DNA from: Kalymmatonema hyalinum WJT4-NPBG1
Lineage (GTDB): Bacteria; Cyanobacteriota; Cyanobacteriia; Cyanobacteriales; Nostocaceae
Reading direction: 5' to 3'
DNA: 64,000 bases
Assembly (NCBI GenBank): GCA_019359075.1
Contig: JAHHIB010000014.1
Span: forward strand, 40,287 to 104,286
A program made the translations under genes and the position numbers. The notes beneath the pieces were generated by a model. That model saw only the letters and a program-made list of their open reading frames with translations, ran no database searches and was not told the DNA's origin. Of the stretch, positions 61,340-64,000 are shown in pieces (position 1 is the first letter of the stretch; every line of letters begins with the position of its first letter).

Positions 61340-63535
61340 TTATGCAACGAGTGAGGAGGGGACTTTACTAGTGAATGCACGTACTACGTTTGTCACAATT
61401 GTTAATCCGACTCCTTCTGCCAAAGTCATGATAGATTCTGGATGGAACTGAACGGCGGCAATGGGTAATGTTTGATGCTCAATGCCCATAATCACACCAT
61501 CCGCAGACATAGCTGTCACTTTGAGTTCTGCAGGTAGGCTTTCTGGTAGCGCATACAACGAGTGGTATCTACCAACTTCAAACGATTGTGGTAAGCCTTT
61601 AAAGGCAACAGAATCTGGATCAACAACAGATACCTGAGATACCTTACCATGCTGGGGATAATCCAGAACTCCCAGTTTTCCACCGTGTGCCTCGACTATT
61701 GACTGTAATCCCAAACACACGCCAAATATAGGAATTTCCCGTTTTTTACAGATGGCAATTGTATCTGCAACACGGAAGTCACTGGGTTTTCCAGGACCAG
61801 GAGATAAAACAACCAAGTCGGGTTTTTCTGCATCAAAAACTGATTCTGCAAAACCATGCCGTAGTGTTGTCACTGTAGCACCGGTTTGACGGATGTAATT
61901 TGCTAAGGTGTGAACAAATGAGTCTTCATAGTCAATTAGCAAGACACGCTTGAGTGCTGCTGGATTCGCTTCTTGAATCTCAAGGTTTGACAATACTGGC
62001 AAATCTGCACTCTTATGAATTACTGTACGAAGTGTTTGGAATAAGGCACCAGCTTTAGTAAGAGTTTCTTGTGCCTCAGCTTCTGGTTCTGAGTCATAAA
62101 GAACCGTTGCACCAACTCGCACCTGTGCAACTGAGTCCTTGAGTCGGATAGTTCGTAAAATCAAACCAGTATTCAAGTTGCCTTTAAAACTTAAGCCTCC
62201 AACAGCTCCACCATACCAACGTCTAGGGCTGCGCTCATTTTGTTCGAGAAACTGCATCGCAGAACGTTTTGGTGCTCCTGTGACTGTAACTGCCCACAGA
62301 TGGGTGAGGAATGCATCCAAAGCATCAGCTTCCGGTTGCAGTATACCTTCGACATGGTCTACTGTATGGATAAGATGGCTGTACATTTCAATTTGGCGAC
62401 GACCAATCACTCGCACAGACCCTGGCTCACAAATCCGAGACTTATCGTTGCGGTCTACGTCGGTACACATGGTGAGTTCAGATTCATCTTTGCGCGAGTT
62501 CAGCAGCTTCTGAATTTGCGCCGCATCACCAATTGCATCTAGTCCCCGGCGAATCGTTCCACTGATTGGGCAAGTTTCAACACGTCTACCGTCAACACGC
62601 ACAAACATTTCTGGAGATGCACCAATTAAATATTCTCCACCTAAATTAAAGATAAATCCATAGGGACTGGGATTTATCTGCTTGAGAATTCGGAAAAGTT
62701 CAGTTGGGGGTTTTTCGCAGGCTTGAAAGAAGCTTTGACTAGGAACAACTTCAAATAAATCGCCGCGACGGAAGTAATCGAGGGCTTTAGTGACTTGTCC
62801 CTCATATTCACCGCTTTCATGGTCAGAGGCTTGAGTGACACTGAGGCGCTGACCTCGGTAATCGATAACTTCACCTGTGCGAGGTAAATCCCTAGTGCTA
62901 CCAACCTTGGTCACGAAATCATACTGCAAACGAAATCCCTGTTGTAAGTGGTAGTCAACAACTAACAATTCATCAGGCAGATATAGTACCAAATCCCTTT
63001 GGTCTGCTGCACGTTCCAGATGCTTTGGCATTTGCTCAAACTGGAAAACCAAGTCATAGCCAAATGCGCCATAAAGTCCCAGATTTTCGTCTTCCGGGCT
63101 GTAGAAAACAGATAATATCTCGCGAACCACACTGAAAACAGATGGTTGTCTGCTGCGTTCTTCTTCTGAAAATAAACGTTCTGTTGGTTTGACGGAACCG
63201 ATGATTTCGTTGTTTTCTTTATTTACGGCTTGAAGGTATGGTTGATCCAACAAACACTCTGCCAGATAATCTAGCAGTATCTTGCCTCGCTCGTTATGCG
63301 CCGTAATGGTAAAAGTGTTATCGCGGGTAACAAGTTCTAAAGGTGGATTGACAAAACCTATCGCCCATCTTTTATACCGTCCTGGATATTCGTAGCTACT
63401 TGCCAGCAAGCCGCCGCGTTGGGAATCCAGACGTACCAAAACCTCCTCAATGGCGGAATCTATGGAAGTATTAGTTACAGAACGCGATACAAATATTCCA
63501 CCTTGAGTTGTGTAAGAGTGAGTATCAAATGGCAT
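61340..63535 (-). CDS. trpE: Fused anthranilate synthase, TrpE-TrpG
   Basis: 731 residues from ATG 63535 (MPFDTHSYTTQGG), which follows AGAGGTAA; an in-frame TTG one codon earlier is less likely. The TrpE half (about 1-520) has IGASPEMFVRVDGR, CPISGTIRRG and GAVGGLSFKGNLN. The TrpG glutaminase half (about 530-725) has the LSPGPGKPSDF motif, nucleophile Cys in GVCLGLQSI, and HPESI. It converts chorismate and glutamine to anthranilate. Fused forms occur in some cyanobacteria and Rhizobiales. It is the first trp gene in the visible order trpE-trpC-trpA-trpB. Confidence 0.93.
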   Translation of the reverse strand: MPFDTHSYTTQGGIFVSRSVTNTSIDSAIEEVLVRLDSQRGGLLASSYEYPGRYKRWAIGFVNPPLELVTRDNTFTITAHNERGKILLDYLAECLLDQPYLQAVNKENNEIIGSVKPTERLFSEEERSRQPSVFSVVREILSVFYSPEDENLGLYGAFGYDLVFQFEQMPKHLERAADQRDLVLYLPDELLVVDYHLQQGFRLQYDFVTKVGSTRDLPRTGEVIDYRGQRLSVTQASDHESGEYEGQVTKALDYFRRGDLFEVVPSQSFFQACEKPPTELFRILKQINPSPYGFIFNLGGEYLIGASPEMFVRVDGRRVETCPISGTIRRGLDAIGDAAQIQKLLNSRKDESELTMCTDVDRNDKSRICEPGSVRVIGRRQIEMYSHLIHTVDHVEGILQPEADALDAFLTHLWAVTVTGAPKRSAMQFLEQNERSPRRWYGGAVGGLSFKGNLNTGLILRTIRLKDSVAQVRVGATVLYDSEPEAEAQETLTKAGALFQTLRTVIHKSADLPVLSNLEIQEANPAALKRVLLIDYEDSFVHTLANYIRQTGATVTTLRHGFAESVFDAEKPDLVVLSPGPGKPSDFRVADTIAICKKREIPIFGVCLGLQSIVEAHGGKLGVLDYPQHGKVSQVSVVDPDSVAFKGLPQSFEVGRYHSLYALPESLPAELKVTAMSADGVIMGIEHQTLPIAAVQFHPESIMTLAEGVGLTIVTNVVRAFTSKVPSSLVA

Positions 63536-64000
63536 CAATATTACCTCTGAAAGCTAATTTAAAAAATCATTACCAGGATAGGTTGGCTACTTCGTGGCAT
63601 TCCCTGCAAGACACTGGTTAAAATCTGACGTTGACCATCATTTTTTTGAGTGACTGTGGGTTGACAACAACTACTCATAAATAGGTGCAATTAAATCTGA
63701 CTTATGCAGTTATAAGAAATAAGTGATTCTGGAGCATTTCGCATCAAATTATGTATTGCGTCTATTTTCATTGCCGACATCCACAAAGAAATTGATAGAG
63801 TCTCAGGGAATTTGTCAAGTAGTTTGTACAAAGGTTTATGAAAATGTAACAGCAGTGTCAATTTTGGATTTAGATAACCCAAGTTGCGGGTTATCTGAGT
63901 TCGAGCGCTTCGCAGTCTGAGATTAATGCGATCGCCAATGCCAATTTAGCGGTTGCGCAGAGCGCAACCGTCACTCAGAGTTAGTTCCAATGAAGAGTCT
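63536..64000. other. Region upstream of trpE
   Basis: 465 bases with no convincing gene. The trpE promoter should lie within about 63540-63720. I see no leader peptide with tandem Trp codons and no T-box or terminator pair. The last 100 bases contain a HIP1-like GCGATCGC (63929-63936) and the repeat GCGGTTGCGCAGAGCGCAACCG. Confidence 0.4.

Noticed and set aside
63723..63920. 65-codon open frame on the plus strand upstream of trpE
   Set aside because: No ribosome site or recognisable fold, and it runs into repeat-like sequence.
1..64000. tRNA or rRNA genes
   Set aside because: No T-arm consensus (GGTTCRANYCC) with a matching acceptor stem and no rRNA-like stretch was found by eye; a dedicated scan could still find a divergent one.

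Overview
The window looks like the chromosome of a filamentous, heterocyst-forming cyanobacterium. It carries a heterocyst glycolipid (HGL) synthase cluster ending in a HetI-type phosphopantetheinyl transferase. HIP1 octamers (GCGATCGC) are frequent, and there is an SLH-domain OprB-type porin, a Tll0287-like haem sensor, a CHAT/STAND/WD40 conflict locus, and the dense small palindromic repeats usual in Nostocales. No rRNA, tRNA or CRISPR array was found.

Layout. (1) 0.5-3.3 kb: a ParB domain fused to a decayed DNA methyltransferase, then a small conserved-looking gene. (2) 3.5-22.6 kb: the HGL synthase, built like a polyunsaturated fatty acid synthase. HglE is KS-AT-ACP-ACP plus half a ketoreductase. 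A small membrane protein follows, then a ketoreductase-dehydratase, a KS-chain length factor-AT protein (HglC), a PfaD-type enoyl reductase and an ACP-thioester reductase (HglB). An SDR sits where Anabaena has hetN, and hetI is convergent. Together they would build, reduce and release the long-chain polyol of the heterocyst envelope, with HetI arming the ACPs. (3) 23-31.3 kb: cobalamin genes. A minus-strand operon cobG-cobH-cobI-cbiG/cobJ lies behind a cobalamin riboswitch, and cobL is on the plus strand. A TnpB-like gene with a divergent small DNA-binding gene sits between them. (4) 31.5-38.8 kb: an accessory stretch with a HEPN protein, an orphan AbrB antitoxin, gene fragments, a GC-rich four-gene metabolic cassette (glycosyltransferase, carboxylate-amine ligase, SAM hydrolase family, isochorismatase family) and a hicBA module whose toxin has a nonsense codon. 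(5) 38.9-43.1 kb: cobK, a TauE/SafE permease, cbiD and a HAD protein. (6) 43.2-50.95 kb: three minus-strand genes, CHAT protease, STAND NTPase with 14 WD40 repeats, and a large papain-fold protease, flanked by 44-bp direct repeats. The CHAT and STAND proteins share a short RHIM-like motif. This is the best candidate here for an undescribed conflict or cell-death system. (7) 51.7-57.7 kb: MFS transporter, Tll0287-HAMP sensor, thioredoxin reductase-like flavoprotein, porin. (8) 57.9-63.5 kb: trp genes trpE(G), trpC, trpA, trpB on the minus strand, clustered as in scytonemin-linked trp sets, with mobile repeats in two of the gaps.

Repeats are a main theme. A 105-107 bp element with TATAGCG ends occurs three times, and one copy is split by a GAGGCAGT...ACTGCCGT element with a 10-bp target duplication. 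Two cobalamin genes carry in-frame palindromic inserts. All functional calls come from reading the translated sequence; no database search was run.
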